This document shows, piece by piece, positions 23,417-33,757 of a stretch of 33,757 nt of DNA. Position numbers and translations under genes: made by a program. Each line of letters opens with the position of its first letter. Position 1 is the first letter of the stretch. The notes under the pieces are model-generated. The model ran no database searches, had not been told where the DNA came from, and was given only the letters and a program-made list of their open reading frames with translations. The DNA is taken from positions 1 through 33,757 of the forward strand of contig JNEM01016684.1 of assembly GCA_000697335.1 (NCBI GenBank). The letters are read 5' to 3'. This stretch comes from Conidiobolus incongruus B7586. Taxonomy: Eukaryota > Entomophthoromycota > Entomophthoromycetes > Entomophthorales > Conidiobolaceae.

Positions 23417-26142
23417 ATGGTTAGAAGATCTGCTCGTTTACAGCAAAAGGCACAAGAAAAAAGCTTAGAAGACACTTCTAGTGTTGAACTGAATATTTTA
23501 ACACCTCCTGATTCAACTAATAAGGATCTTGATAAACCTAAAGCTCCCAAATCCAAAACAACACCTAGTCGCCCTTTAAGAAATACAAGGTCAAACGCGA
23601 AAATAACAGCTTCAAATGTCAAGCCAGAATCTTCGACACCATCGAGAAAGAGGACAGCCACAATCGTTATTTCCTCTTCAGATTCTGAGACTCCTCTTGG
23701 ATTTAGCGATGACTCGGATTTTACACCAAACTCCTCGCCGATGTATGTTAAAAAATCAAAGTCCAACGCTGAGAAAACATCTAAAAATTCACGCAATCCA
23801 CCTAAAAAGGCCAAAGTTTCTAAACCTACTAAAGCCTTGAATGAAGACAGCTCAGATAGTTCCTATGAGCTATCAGAGTATGAGCCAGATCCAGAGACTA
23901 TTGATTCAGATGAGTCTCTTTCTGAACAAATCGCTACCTCTCAATCCTCTCCAAATAGATCCCGAAGGCCTGGAACTGCAACTCGAAGAACTAGAAACAA
24001 GTCTCAAAGGGCATCTAAATCTAAATTAACAGCCAAGGAAAGGGTACGTCTCATTCATCCTGAGTTAGACGGCATATGGACCCAACTTGATAACGACCCA
24101 GTGATTCCCACCGAACAAATAGACCAACCAGCTGACCTAAAGCTTCCACTCTTGCCTTTCCAGAGAGAAGGAGTCAACTGGATGAGAAAGCAAGAGCAAA
24201 CTTATTTTGGAGGAGGTATTTTGGCAGATGAGATGGGTATGGGAAAGACAATACAAATGATTGGCCTTCTCTTATCTGAACCACGGATCAAGCCAAACTT
24301 AATTGTTGCACCAACTGTAGCTTTAATTCAATGGAGCAACGAAATCAAGGCTCACACCACAACCCTTTCAACATATCTATTTCATGGCTCTAAGCGTACT
24401 GAGGATATTGAGGAATTGATGAAACATGATGTCGTACTGACTACCTATAACATTATTGAGAACTCATTTCGCAAAGAAGTATATGGAAACAAGAAAAAGG
24501 GCGTTGTTATCAAGACTCCCTCAATTATCCATCAAGTCAACTGGGCCAGATTGATTCTTGATGAGGCCCATTATATCAAGGATCGTTCGTGTAATACTGC
24601 TCGTGCTGCTTTCGCCATCTCGGCCGACTATAAATGGTCTTTATCCGGAACACCTTTGCAAAATCGAGTTGGTGAGCTTTATTCCCAAATCCGATTATTA
24701 AAAGCTGATCCTTTCAGTTACTATTTCTGCAAAAAATGCCCTTGTAAGAGTTTAACCTGGAAGTTTTATCAAAATAGCCTTTGCGAACAATGTGGTCACA
24801 AGCCTATGAGTCACTTTTGTTGGTGGAATGCTGAAATTCTCCGACCTATTCAAAATTTTGGTAGCAGAGGAGATGGTAAAATTGCATATGAAAAGCTTGG
24901 AAAATTACTTGATAGAGTAATGCTCAGAAGAACCAAGCAAGAGAGAGCCAAAGATCTAGGACTACCACCTCGAGTAGTCAAAATCAGAAAAGATGTTTTC
25001 AATGAAGAAGAAGAAGATATGTATGAGTCTCTATATACTTCGTCTAAACGTAAATTTACCACATATGTGCAACAAGGCACTGTTTTAAACAATTATGCTA
25101 ATATTTTTGAGCTTATTACTAAGATGAGATTAGCTGTAAATCATCCTGATCTAATTCTAAAGAGAATCCCTCCCAAAGAATCAGGAAAACAGGCTCTCAC
25201 CGAAATTTCCAACAAAATGGTCTGCTCAATCTGCCAAGATGAAGCAGAAGATCCGATTATGGCTAAATGTAAACATATCTTTTGTCGAGAAGATATCAGA
25301 CAGTATATCGAAACCAGTATAGAAAATAATCCCAAATGCCCAGCATGCTTTGTTTCAATTACTATTGACTTGGCACAGCCTACGATTAATCAGCCAACCG
25401 ATGAACAACAGTTAATTGAAGGTGAGCGTTATCGTAATAAACGCGAATCTGGGCAAGATTTCCGTACTTCGATTGTTAATCGTATTGACATGGCTAATTG
25501 GAGATCTTCTACAAAGATTGAAGCGTTAGTTGAAGAGCTGCATAAATTGAGAAGTCAAGATCATACTATCAAAAGTATTGTATTCTCTCAGTTTGTCAAC
25601 TTTTTGGATCTGGTAAATTGGCGATTGCATAGAGCTGGATTTGCCTGTTGTAGACTTGATGGCCGAATGCAGCCAGCCCAGAGAGATGCAGTAATTAGAA
25701 CGTAAGTATTATTTTATTATTTTATTATTTTATTAATGTTGATAAATATATACTCATATCCTGAATAGTTTTATGGAAAGACATGAGTTTACTGTATTTT
25801 TGATCAGTTTAAAGGTAATTTTTTTATATAAATATATTCTAGCTTTAACACACAATGTAGGCTGGTGGTATTGCGCTTAATTTGACCGAGGCTAGTCATG
25901 TATTTATCTGTGATCCTTGGTGGAATCCAGCTGTTGAAGATCAAGCAATGGATCGAATTCATCGTTTAGGACAACATCGCCCCATTTGTATTACTAGATT
26001 GATTGTTGAAAATTCTATTGAATCACGAATCATTCAATTGCAAGAAAAGAAAAAAGCTTTATTCCAATCTACCATTGGCAAAGATATGTCTGCCTTATCC
26101 AGGTTATCTGAAGAAGATCTAAGATTTTTATTTGTGTTGTAA
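23417..26142 (+). CDS. RAD16: RAD16-like SNF2 helicase with RING finger (global-genome nucleotide excision repair)
   Basis: Exons 23417-25701, 25769-25814 and 25861-26142 encode 870 residues. Residues 1 to about 220 are a charged, Ser-rich basic/acidic tail. The SNF2 ATPase starts about 245: Walker A DEMGMGKT (271-278), Walker B DEAH (382-385) and [15 protein letters not shown] Cys-rich insert ([17 protein letters not shown]) typical of Rad16 lies between. A C3HC4 RING spans 603-644 (CSICQDE to CPAC). The C-terminal helicase lobe has [28 protein letters not shown] and [12 protein letters not shown]. In yeast Rad16 forms a complex with Rad7 that finds lesions in non-transcribed DNA and acts in a ubiquitin ligase. 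The two introns fall in the C-terminal lobe; the 46-nt middle exon supplies FTVFLISLK of motif V, so splicing is required for an active ATPase. SNF2 proteins of the RAD5/HLTF group were excluded because no HIRAN domain is seen. Confidence 0.94.
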
Positions 26143-26811
26143 ATTTTCCATAATACTTGAATATCCAATAATGTTATAAACGTTATTATATCAGCAACAC
26201 ATATTAATCACTTTAAAACTAAGTCACAAATTTATTAATATTATTATAGTTTATATTAGCAGCTTATTAGCATGCTATCGTTTCAATAAATCGATTTTGG
26301 CTTTTTGTTTATAGACTTCTTTACACAATTTATTTTAGATTTATTATCAATTTTCCAAACAATCCTTTCATTTTAAATTTTTATATGCTCAATTTATAAT
26401 TCAATAATTTTCAATTGATCTAACATGTATTCAAATAAAAGAATGATAAAAGTATATTAAAAAATTGTAACATTCACAAGTAGAATAATGCTTTTAATTT
26501 CATCAAATTAACGAATCAACTGCAAGCTTTTATTCATAAAGTGCTTGGTAATAACATCTTAATATGAATAATTTCAAGCATTTGTTCATATAATAATTGT
26601 GTTAACTAATATTTAAATAAAAATAATAATTAGTAAATTATATTTCTGTAATTAGATATAAAAAATTTAATTATAATCAAAACAAAAAGTCAATGTTTAA
26701 ATTCAATGCAAGTTTATATAATAATTTGATAATATGAAAGTAGATTAACAAGTAATAGGAAGAAAAATATAAAATTAATAGGATATTAAGCTATTTTAGG
26801 TTATTTTTAAC
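26143..26811. other. Convergent AT-rich spacer
   Basis: 3' regions of RAD16 and the Gly/Tyr-rich gene. No gene, RNA or repeat is recognisable. Confidence 0.6.
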
Positions 26812-29367
26812 TTAATAATCCTTATATTCCTTGAGCTTATATGGTTTGTTAGATGAATAGGACTTCTGCATAATTGGCTCTGGTTTCGATGAATAATCAT
26901 CAACTGGAGCTTTATAAGGCTTGGATGGCTCTACAGAATCTTTATCATATTCAGTAGAAGGGGATGTGTAGCTTTCAACAGCTGATTTGGCATATTTAGA
27001 ATCATAAGGCTCGGGCTTTGGGGAATCATAGGTCTCTGTTACGGGGGAATCATAATCATCGGCTGGTTTTTTATAACTTTCATCTTTGGATACAGCTTCG
27101 ATAGCCAATGGTTCACTAATTACAACTTTATGTGGTTCCGGAATATCAACAGCTACATATGGACCAGATGGTGTGTAAGAATCATCGTTTACTGAATCTT
27201 TACCATCATATTTCTCTTTACCATCATAAGAATCCTTTCCATCATAGGTGTCTTTAACTGGAGATACTTCAATTGTAGAAGAAACGTAAGTCTTGGGGAC
27301 CCATTCACACTTCTGGACCAACTCATATGGTTCATTATATGCTCTCCTATAAGTGCGGTAGCCACCCTTATCGTAGTCATGATCTTTATCATAGCCATCA
27401 TAGTTATCGTAATCATAATCAACATCGTTGTAATTCCTATAACCTGATCCATATGACCTTTGGTATCCTCCATTGTATCCACGACGATAATATGGGCCAT
27501 AAGAATCATCATAACTCTTGGAAGGGCCGTTATAAGATTTGTATCCTCCGTATGGCTTAGGTCTTGGGCCATAGTCCTTGCCTCCGTAATAGCCATCAGG
27601 AGTATATCCTCTACGGTATACGGGTCTGTAATCATAACCATCAGAATATCCGCTATCGTATTCTTTGCTATAACCACCATTATAACCTTTATCATAGCCT
27701 CCGCTATAGTCTTTATCATAGCCATTGTCATCATAACCGCCATAATCATCATTGTAGTCTTTTCTGTAGCCACCGCGGCCACCGCCATTGTAGTCTTTGC
27801 CATAACCTCCGTAACCACCATTACCACGGTAGTCTCCGACATAGTCTTTTCCATAACCTCCGCTGTAGCCTTTACTATAACCTCCATAGCCATTATTGCC
27901 ACCGCGGTAGCCTTTGCCATAACCTCCGCTATAGTCTCTATCATAGCCTCTATCGTAGCCACCGCCATTGTAGCCTTTGCCATAACCTCCGCTATATCCC
28001 CTATCGTAACCACCACCATTGTAGTCTTTACCGTAGCCTCCATAACCACCACGATTGTAGCCTCTATTATAGCCACCACCATTATAATTTTTACCATAGC
28101 CTCCATTACCTCCATAATTACCACGGTTGTAGCCTCTATCGTAGCCACCACCATTGTAGTCTTTACCGTAGCTTCCATAACCACCACTATTGTAGCCTCT
28201 ATCGTAGCCACCACCATTGTAGTCTTTACCGTAGCTTCCATAACCACCACTATTGTAGCCTCTATCGTAGCCACCACCATTGTAGTCTTTACCGTAGCTT
28301 CCATAACCACCACTATTGTAGCCTCTATCGTAGCCACCACCATTGTAGTCTTTACCGTAGCTTCCATAACCACCACTATTGTAGCCTCTATCGTAGCCAC
28401 CACCATTGTAGTCTTTACCGTAGCTTCCATAACCACCACTATTGTAGCCTCTATCGTAGCCACCACCATTGTAGTCTTTACCGTAGCTTCCATAACCACC
28501 ACTATTGTAGCCTCTATCGTAGCCACCACCATTGTAGTCTTTACCGTAGCTTCCATAACCACCACTATTGTAGCCTCTATCGTAGCCACCACCATTGTAG
28601 TCTTTACCGTAGCTTCCATAACCACCACTATTGTAGCCTCTATCGTAGCCACCACCATTGTAGTCTTTACCGTAACCCCCATAGCCTCCATTACCTCCAT
28701 AGCCACCGCCGTTGTAGCCTCTGGAAGGACCAGGACCATAGCTGCCGTAGCCTCCTCCATATCCACCATTATTACTGTAGTCTTTACGATAGCCTCCGTA
28801 AGGACCAGGGCCATAGCCATCGTAGCCATCATAGCTTCCGCTATAGTCTCTTCCATAACCTCCACCATTGTAGCCACCATATCCAGCATTGTAGCCACCA
28901 TATCCAGCATTGTAGTCTTTGCCATAGCCTCCATAGCCTCCATAGCCTCCATTACCGCCATAACCCCCACCGTTATAACTGCCATAGCCGTTACTGTATT
29001 CTTTTCCATAACCTCCTCTGTAGTCTTTGTCATAATCTTCGTATCTTCCATTATCATATTCATCATCTTTATAATCACCTTTATCGTCATCATCTTCATA
29101 ATCATCGCCTTCATAATCCTCGTCCTCTTCGTAATCATCATCTGTGCTAGCGGCTCTCAGCTTTGGAGTAGAGGCAGCATGTATTTCGCTCGATTCATCG
29201 GATTTTGGGGTAGCATCGGCACCATTAACATCAAGAACAGAATTCAACAAATCAGCCGAAGGATCCTGATTTGTAACTTCAGCCAAGTTCACTTCTAATA
29301 TGCTTGAAGTAATTGGATTTATCAATGAAATCGCACAAATAGTCAAAATTGCTTTGAGTGAAGTCAT
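26812..29367 (-). CDS. Secreted Gly/Tyr-rich tandem-repeat protein
   Basis: A single frame of 851 residues. [20 protein letters not shown] is a signal peptide. A linker and a very acidic block follow, about residues 75-115 ([20 protein letters not shown]). The long middle region is Gly, Tyr, Asn, Asp and Lys, built of GGYGxYGKDYN units and including eight near-identical 21-residue units of the type [19 protein letters not shown]. The last 170 residues lose the glycine and become Tyr/Asp/Ser/Pro/Lys-rich, with near-repeats [17 protein letters not shown] and few hydrophobics. Only two or three Cys are seen, including the one in KCEWVPKTY. No membrane anchor is present. Such Gly/Tyr-rich secreted proteins occur in structural walls, egg shells and adhesives, where tyrosine can be cross-linked (general knowledge); no homologue is recognised. 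Long open frames on the other strand and in other frames here are composition shadows. Confidence 0.85.
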   Translation of the reverse strand: MTSLKAILTICAISLINPITSSILEVNLAEVTNQDPSADLLNSVLDVNGADATPKSDESSEIHAASTPKLRAASTDDDYEEDEDYEGDDYEDDDDKGDYKDDEYDNGRYEDYDKDYRGGYGKEYSNGYGSYNGGGYGGNGGYGGYGGYGKDYNAGYGGYNAGYGGYNGGGYGRDYSGSYDGYDGYGPGPYGGYRKDYSNNGGYGGGYGSYGPGPSRGYNGGGYGGNGGYGGYGKDYNGGGYDRGYNSGGYGSYGKDYNGGGYDRGYNSGGYGSYGKDYNGGGYDRGYNSGGYGSYGKDYNGGGYDRGYNSGGYGSYGKDYNGGGYDRGYNSGGYGSYGKDYNGGGYDRGYNSGGYGSYGKDYNGGGYDRGYNSGGYGSYGKDYNGGGYDRGYNSGGYGSYGKDYNGGGYDRGYNRGNYGGNGGYGKNYNGGGYNRGYNRGGYGGYGKDYNGGGYDRGYSGGYGKGYNGGGYDRGYDRDYSGGYGKGYRGGNNGYGGYSKGYSGGYGKDYVGDYRGNGGYGGYGKDYNGGGRGGYRKDYNDDYGGYDDNGYDKDYSGGYDKGYNGGYSKEYDSGYSDGYDYRPVYRRGYTPDGYYGGKDYGPRPKPYGGYKSYNGPSKSYDDSYGPYYRRGYNGGYQRSYGSGYRNYNDVDYDYDNYDGYDKDHDYDKGGYRTYRRAYNEPYELVQKCEWVPKTYVSSTIEVSPVKDTYDGKDSYDGKEKYDGKDSVNDDSYTPSGPYVAVDIPEPHKVVISEPLAIEAVSKDESYKKPADDYDSPVTETYDSPKPEPYDSKYAKSAVESYTSPSTEYDKDSVEPSKPYKAPVDDYSSKPEPIMQKSYSSNKPYKLKEYKDY
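28127..28674 (-). repeat. 63-bp minisatellite, about 8.7 identical copies
   Basis: A 63-bp unit repeats in frame inside the Gly/Tyr-rich gene. The marker TATTGTAGCC starts at 28188, 28251, 28314, 28377, 28440, 28503, 28566 and 28629, each exactly 63 apart, and the copies look identical base for base. Units outside the array encode similar but diverged peptides. This points to recent unequal exchange or slippage, or to a repeat collapsed or expanded during assembly. Confidence 0.95.
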
Positions 29368-30737
29368 CTTTCTAAACTATGTGAACTCTATATAACAGTC
29401 CCAAAATTATCAATTCAATGAATATAGGACAAAAAAAATAATGTAAGGTATATACTCGTTAATCTACAAGTGTTTTTATGAAGAATGGAGTACTTTTTAT
29501 ACTCTTTTTTGTAGATATACAATGTGTGAATTAAATGGGGGTTGATTGGCAGTAGAATGATCTTGCAATTGCCTAATACTGTAAAAGGGGGACTGCAAAT
29601 GTTTGAAAGTAATTGAGTTAACGTGAATGTGGAGAAGGCGATTTCTACTAAATTTAGTTCAATTCAATGAATTAAGTTGTTTAGGATTTAGTTATGAATA
29701 GTGAATAATATTCTATTCCCATATTTTACTATATCCTCTCCTTATTCATTTTTTTACATTCATATAAAATATGAAAATCCTTCTATCCACGTTATTTTAG
29801 CATATGAATTATATATGATGAATTTATGAATCATCTGCAAAACATATGAAGATTTTCTTTGAAACTCTAAATGAGTATTTATTAAATGTGATATTGTTAT
29901 AATTATCAACTTTAATTGCAATATTCCAACCTTTATTTATATTGTCAATCAAAATAAAATTATGACAAAATTGGGCTATGTAACTTCTATAAACAGAAAA
30001 ACCTTCAATACCTAATTTTTGTAAACTTAAAAATTTTTTGAATAATGGGTTAAATGAAAAACCATGATTAGTGGAATTAAAATATTATTATCATTTACCA
30101 ATATATTTGTATACTAAACACTGTTAACACAAACTTCAATAAAATGTTTTTACCTCTTATTAAATTAGTTTAGCTAGTCCTCCTAATTAACTAATTAGAA
30201 TTATCACATATTTTTGTTAAAGTTTAGACATGATTGGAAATATGTATTTATACCAATATTTGAAGGTACTACAATTATATTATCATTAATTCTAAAATTT
30301 TTTATAAGTAAATAAATACATATATATATATCATTGATTATAATTTTGTAATATTGATCTTTTTATAATCAATATAAAAGATTCAAAAAGGATAGATAGG
30401 ATAACGTGTTTTTCTGAAAATAGCTCAAATATATAATCAATCAATTTCCATCAATATTTTATTAATATTCTATCAAAATTTTAAAAATGATATATTCATA
30501 TTTTTAAAGAATTATAAAATATCAGTCAAATATATGAAAATAAACAAAAAATAATAAATTAAATTCTTAATTATATAATTAATATTAATGATTATAGATC
30601 AAATAAGTTTTAAGAGGTGATATTTCATTGTATAAAATAATAATAGTATGAATCAATATAGGATTAATACGTTTAATGGATGTATATTAATAATGAAAAT
30701 GAAATGAATTATACATTATTGAATCAATAAATAAAAA
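29368..30737. other. Promoter region and AT-rich spacer
   Basis: The first 270 bases (to about 29640) are more mixed in composition and probably form the promoter of the Gly/Tyr-rich gene. The remainder to the VMA21 stop is very AT-rich with no recognisable gene. Confidence 0.55.
29493..29501 (-). promoter_or_regulatory. TATA box of the Gly/Tyr-rich gene
   Basis: TATAAAAAG on the minus strand, about 125 bases before the ATG at 29367, allowing a leader of roughly 90-100 nt. A second TATATAG at about 29388-29394 lies too close to the start codon to be the working box. Confidence 0.5.
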
Positions 30738-31229
30738 TTATTTGTTCTTCTTAGTCTCATTATTTGAATCATTATTAGATTGCTGATCTTCGATCACTGC
30801 GACAATTACATAAGCAATAGCTATTAAATTAGCAACACCAGCTGCTAATAATGCACTATAAATAGAATTACCTAAAAATGAAAAATTAATAAAATATAAA
30901 ATTATTGAATACAATAAAATTATACCATTAAAAAATCTATCAATAGTGAAATAATAGGAAGAGATAGGTAATACGATCAGAGCAAAACTAAATAATAAAA
31001 TTTTCACAATAACATTACTAAACAAAATAATTTTAATAACGAATTTATCAAAAATAATATGTATATATATAAATTACGTAGGAACTATAACCTTTGTAGG
31101 GAGTTTAGGTTTATCAAGCTCTTTTCTTATAAACTCAGCTCTCGTATTTTTAATTTCTTTAGCTTCAGTCTCATCTTTAGGTCGAACAGATTTATTTTCG
31201 AAACCTTTATTCTTCCTATTTTTAGCCAT
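30738..31229 (-). CDS. VMA21: VMA21, ER chaperone for V-ATPase V0 assembly
   Basis: Exons 31229-31078, 31017-30926 and 30871-30738 encode 125 residues. A hydrophilic Lys/Glu-rich N-terminus of about 50 residues leads to VPTNVIVKILLFSFALIVLP and SSYYFTIDRFF (first membrane span), the conserved FFNGNSIYSALLAAGVAN turn, a second span ending AYVIVAVIEDQ, and a hydrophilic tail. This is the full VMA21 pattern (yeast: KLLAFTLAMVVIPIGSYF, then GNSTYAGALAA). The last four residues, KKNK, form a dilysine KKXX signal that returns VMA21 to the ER. The second intron (30925-30872, 54 nt) has no stop and keeps frame, so an unspliced reading looks like a longer protein. That reading interrupts the conserved GNSxY motif, so I treat it as an intron. 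VMA21 escorts newly assembled V0 out of the ER together with PKR1-dependent steps. Confidence 0.93.
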
Positions 31230-31651
31230 CTATAATAAAGTATTAATTCGATTAATTAATTTGAAATTAAATATAATAAATAAAGTTTGAATTATTAAAT
31301 TTACTTTAACTGAGTATTATTAATATTTTAATTCATTTAATGTATTTTTAATTTGGACTTGAGCCCTATAAATTAAATCTTAATTTTGATATTGAATTAT
31401 TGTGGGATCATGTCTTTATGAAGAATGTGAATTATGTAATCATTTCTGAGTTTAAAATATATATATCAATATAATATCCTTGCCCAGAGCTCATTTAATT
31501 GACTCAAATATAGTTTATTTGAGCTATTTCATTTATTCTTAAAAATGGATATATTCATTGAATCAATTTCTTGTAATACAATTCATCAGATTTCAAATTC
31601 TCCAGAATTTTTTCAAAGTTATTTGAATGAATGAATCATTGAAAAATGTCA

Positions 31652-31686
<35 letters not shown>

Positions 31687-31717
31687 CTAAATTGGAATTT
31701 AATTAGATATATTAATA
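31230..31717. other. AT-rich divergent spacer
   Basis: Upstream region of VMA21 and of the transposase fragment. It holds the TA microsatellite listed separately and otherwise nothing recognisable. Confidence 0.55.
31654..31683. repeat. (AT)n microsatellite
   Basis: About 15 uninterrupted AT dinucleotides, 35 bases before the transposase fragment. Tc1/mariner elements insert at TA, so such a tract is a natural landing site, but no terminal inverted repeat can be seen at its edge. Confidence 0.95.
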
Positions 31718-32507
31718 ATGCTCGAGAAAATGACTAATGCACCAGAATTAGCCCAAGAGCAAGCATTGGAGCCGGTTGCTACAAAAAAGAGGTCATTAAG
31801 CATCAATTATGACTTAAAACAAGAACAACGTCAAATTTACGAAATACTAAATGAGAGCAGTTTTAATGGAATGGTGAATAAAGAACAAATTAAAGCAGTC
31901 GCTGCACAATTAGGAGTGACTCAAAAAGTGGTTAAATATATATGGGTCAGCGTTCAGTCATTTTTAACTGAAAGACAGAGTTCTGAAAATGCTAAGCTGA
32001 ATAATACAATAGAGTCGAATCAAGAAGGAACGCAAGATCCAGCTGCTGAAATGAAATGCTTAGCGCATTCTAAGCCCAATTTAACAGATACACAACGCAA
32101 GCGCATTTGTGAGCTACTCTTTCAAGGTAGTTTCAATAAAACACTACGTCAAGCCAACTAAAAACTGTCGCTGCACAATTTAGTGTGCATCCTACAACAA
32201 TCAAAAAGGTATGGGCTCGCGGTCAGCAATCATCAAAAGATGGAAAGATTTGCGCTGATGTTACAGCTAAAATGAAAGATAATTCAGGGAAAAAAGTGAG
32301 CCTTTTGATCTGTCAGTTATTGATACATTGCCTGTCGAGCACCGCAAATCTATTAAAAGTATATCTACTCATATAAACATTACTACTGCTCGACTATATC
32401 AAGCATACAAAGCTAAGCTTATTATTAAAGAGGGCAAATTTTATCAGGTGAATAAACCCAGGAATAAAAGTAAAAGAATCTCAGCTCTAAATGAATATGA
32501 TAGTTAA
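31718..32507 (+). pseudogene. Decayed mariner-type transposase N-terminal fragment with two HTH units
   Basis: Three pieces in different frames read as one degraded protein: 31718 to about 32140, about 32140-32295, and about 32295-32507. At least two frame changes break it, the second at a run of six A (32290-32295). The second and third pieces follow the plant/oomycete-type mariner N-terminus: TDTQRKRICELLFQGSFN, then a KTVAAQFSVHPTTIKKVW helix-turn-helix, an ADVTAKMKDNSGKK stretch, IDTLPVEHRKSIKSISTHIN and a YQAYKAKLI block. The first piece carries another copy of the same HTH (EQRQIYEILNESSFNGM then IKAVAAQLGVTQKVVKYIW). The DDE/D catalytic domain that should follow is absent, as are visible terminal inverted repeats. 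It is most likely a dead DNA transposon remnant; a reused DNA-binding fragment is possible only for the intact first 147 codons. Confidence 0.65.
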
Positions 32508-32835
32508 TTCTCTATATAATTTTATTTAATCAATTTCAAATGTTTTTAGAATAAATTTATTGGCATTCATACAATATTACTCATTTTCATTTCTTTTATA
32601 TTATTAAAGTGTTGGATTGTTTCTTGGTATTTTAGTTAGATCAAACAATTAAATACATCATATATTTCAATAAATCCTTATTATAATATATGAATATGGT
32701 ATAGATAATATTATAATAACTTGACAAAATTAAAATGATAAAACTTGTATGTAAAAAATAAATTTCAAATTAATATAGTTATTTAATAAAAACTAAATAT
32801 ATCAATTTATTTAATCAACAAATATTCAACAAGGT
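32508..32835. other. AT-rich spacer
   Basis: Short spacer between the transposase remnant and the stop codon of the glucosidase II gene. I see nothing in it beyond probable 3' untranslated sequence. Confidence 0.6.
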
Positions 32836-33757
32836 CTACTCCCATTTGATCTTCCAATCAGTTGTGATCAAATTAGAATCAGAATGATCTGTGAGGATAG
32901 TCTTAATAGTCAATCTCTTGAGAGAAGCATCATAGGTAAATTTCAGATTCTTATCTTGAATAGTAACAGATTTAGGTTCCTTTGAGACTCCCAAAATGAC
33001 AACTCGCTCAATGAATACCTTGTTAAGGTTCTTAACAAAATCATTTTCCTCAGTGGTAGGCTGGAATTGTAATGGATTAGGAGGTGTCAATGGATCAGCT
33101 TTAGTATTACGAATTTCGTTATTTTCAACCTTAAATGTGCGATGAATATAATCCTTATTGAGATAATTATAACTATCGCCATCGTCAAGATATAATTCTC
33201 CACTTGCATTTCCTTTGCTATCCAATGCAATGAAAAGGGTGATAGGGTCCAATAACATCAAATCGGAAGAACGGCGAATACGATTGCGTTGAGGTACAAC
33301 TGATCCACTCTTAATGAATACTGGAATATCTTCGAGTTTAACAGGAATATTATGTTTTTTACCTGGCTTGAATGATTGATGTGTGAAGTAATTGTACCAT
33401 ATCTCATTACCTGGCAAGTATACTTCGGTTGACTCAACATCAGGGTGAACAACAGGTTTAACCAAGAGTGCAGAACCAACCATATGATGATCATCAATGT
33501 TATAGGTAGTTTCGTCATTGGGAAATTCCAAGAACAAAGGACGCATAGGAGGGATACCGGTATTGGTAGCTTCAAAGAATAAGGTATACCAATAGGGTAA
33601 CAAGGCATATCTTGATCTGATAGCATGACGAACCATTGGAATGTGATCTTCTTGAAGTAACCAAGGCTCTCTTCTCTTAGTATCGATATGAGCATGAGCT
33701 CTGAAGAAAGGTTGGAAAGCACCAGCTTGATACCAACGAACCATTAAGTCGCTACTG
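32836..33757 (-). CDS. ROT2: Glucosidase II alpha subunit (GH31), C-terminal part, cut by window edge
   Basis: The open frame runs from beyond the window end to the stop at 32836, giving about 307 C-terminal residues with no intron. It begins SSDLMVRWYQAGAFQPFFRAHAH, followed by DTKRREPWL, IRSRYALLPYWYTLF and MRPLFLEFPND. This is the end of the GH31 barrel and the start of the proximal beta domain. Next come GSALLVKPVV, EVYLPG, IPVFIKSGSVVP and LYLDDGDSYNY. The DTKRREPWL form separates ER glucosidase II from lysosomal or secreted GH31 enzymes. The catalytic aspartates lie upstream, outside the window. In the ER lumen glucosidase II removes the two inner glucoses from N-glycans for folding quality control. 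A retention beta subunit is needed in the family, and none is seen here. Confidence 0.93.
   Translation of the reverse strand, partial: SSDLMVRWYQAGAFQPFFRAHAHIDTKRREPWLLQEDHIPMVRHAIRSRYALLPYWYTLFFEATNTGIPPMRPLFLEFPNDETTYNIDDHHMVGSALLVKPVVHPDVESTEVYLPGNEIWYNYFTHQSFKPGKKHNIPVKLEDIPVFIKSGSVVPQRNRIRRSSDLMLLDPITLFIALDSKGNASGELYLDDGDSYNYLNKDYIHRTFKVENNEIRNTKADPLTPPNPLQFQPTTEENDFVKNLNKVFIERVVILGVSKEPKSVTIQDKNLKFTYDASLKRLTIKTILTDHSDSNLITTDWKIKWE

Noticed and set aside
23305-23814. 169-codon minus-strand frame over the RAD16 start
   Set aside because: It is antisense to the low-complexity RAD16 N-terminus, with no family signal or promoter.
27189-29298. Long open frames on the plus strand (for example 27460-29298) and a second minus frame (27189-29141) over the Gly/Tyr-rich gene
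   Set aside because: The repeat unit is a multiple of three and its composition happens to lack stops in several frames, so these are shadows. Their translations are monotonous (Ile/Val/Thr or His/Ser/Tyr strings) without start context or signal peptide.
31654-31717. Terminal inverted repeat of the mariner remnant next to the AT microsatellite
   Set aside because: No matching inverted copy is found downstream of 32507; the AT tract alone is not evidence of an element end.

Overview
The window looks like a piece of nuclear chromosome from an AT-rich, intron-bearing fungus. Genes have several short GT-AG introns, mostly 49-60 nt, with A/T-rich interiors. The gene set includes a fungal GT15 alpha-mannosyltransferase, PKR1 and VMA21 (V-ATPase assembly), RAD16 and an AP-3 sigma subunit. 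An early-diverging lineage of the Conidiobolus/Entomophthorales type would fit the base composition, but that placement is a guess. Most genes here are spliced, so I rebuilt exon structures by hand from splice signals, reading-frame continuity and family conservation.

Layout. 1-2860 is AT-rich spacer with a GC-richer structured island (240-480) and an exact 19-bp Tn5/Nextera mosaic-end sequence (900-918), probably a sequencing artefact. 2861-5762 (+) is a five-exon NOL11/Utp8-like ribosome-biogenesis protein, convergent with a GT15 mannosyltransferase (5876-7101, -). A 3.7-kb AT-rich spacer leads to a six-exon C2-domain protein with a Gly/Gln/Tyr tail (10836-11801, +), convergent with PKR1 (12189-12646, -). 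A mismatch-bearing tRNA-Leu(CAG) follows (12767-12849, -), then a minus-strand run: LENG1-like splicing-associated protein, ATE1 arginyltransferase and RFA2, the 32-kDa RPA subunit. FAS1-domain secreted protein (19112-20668, +) converges on AP-3 sigma (21261-21990, -), which diverges from RAD16 (23417-26142, +). RAD16 converges on a secreted Gly/Tyr-rich repeat protein with a perfect 63-bp minisatellite (26812-29367, -). VMA21 (30738-31229, -), a decayed mariner-type transposase fragment (31718-32507, +) and the 3' part of glucosidase II alpha (32836 to window end, -) complete it.

Functionally these are mostly unrelated housekeeping genes. Recurrent themes are the secretory/vacuolar system (PKR1, VMA21, AP-3 sigma, glucosidase II, GT15), DNA maintenance (RFA2, RAD16) and surface or secreted proteins (FAS1 protein, Gly/Tyr-rich protein). 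I do not see an operon-like or clearly new multi-gene system. The most notable items are the mosaic-end sequence, the in-frame hydrophobic intron of VMA21, the A-C mismatched tRNA-Leu, the homogenised Gly/Tyr repeat and the doubled HTH in the mariner remnant.
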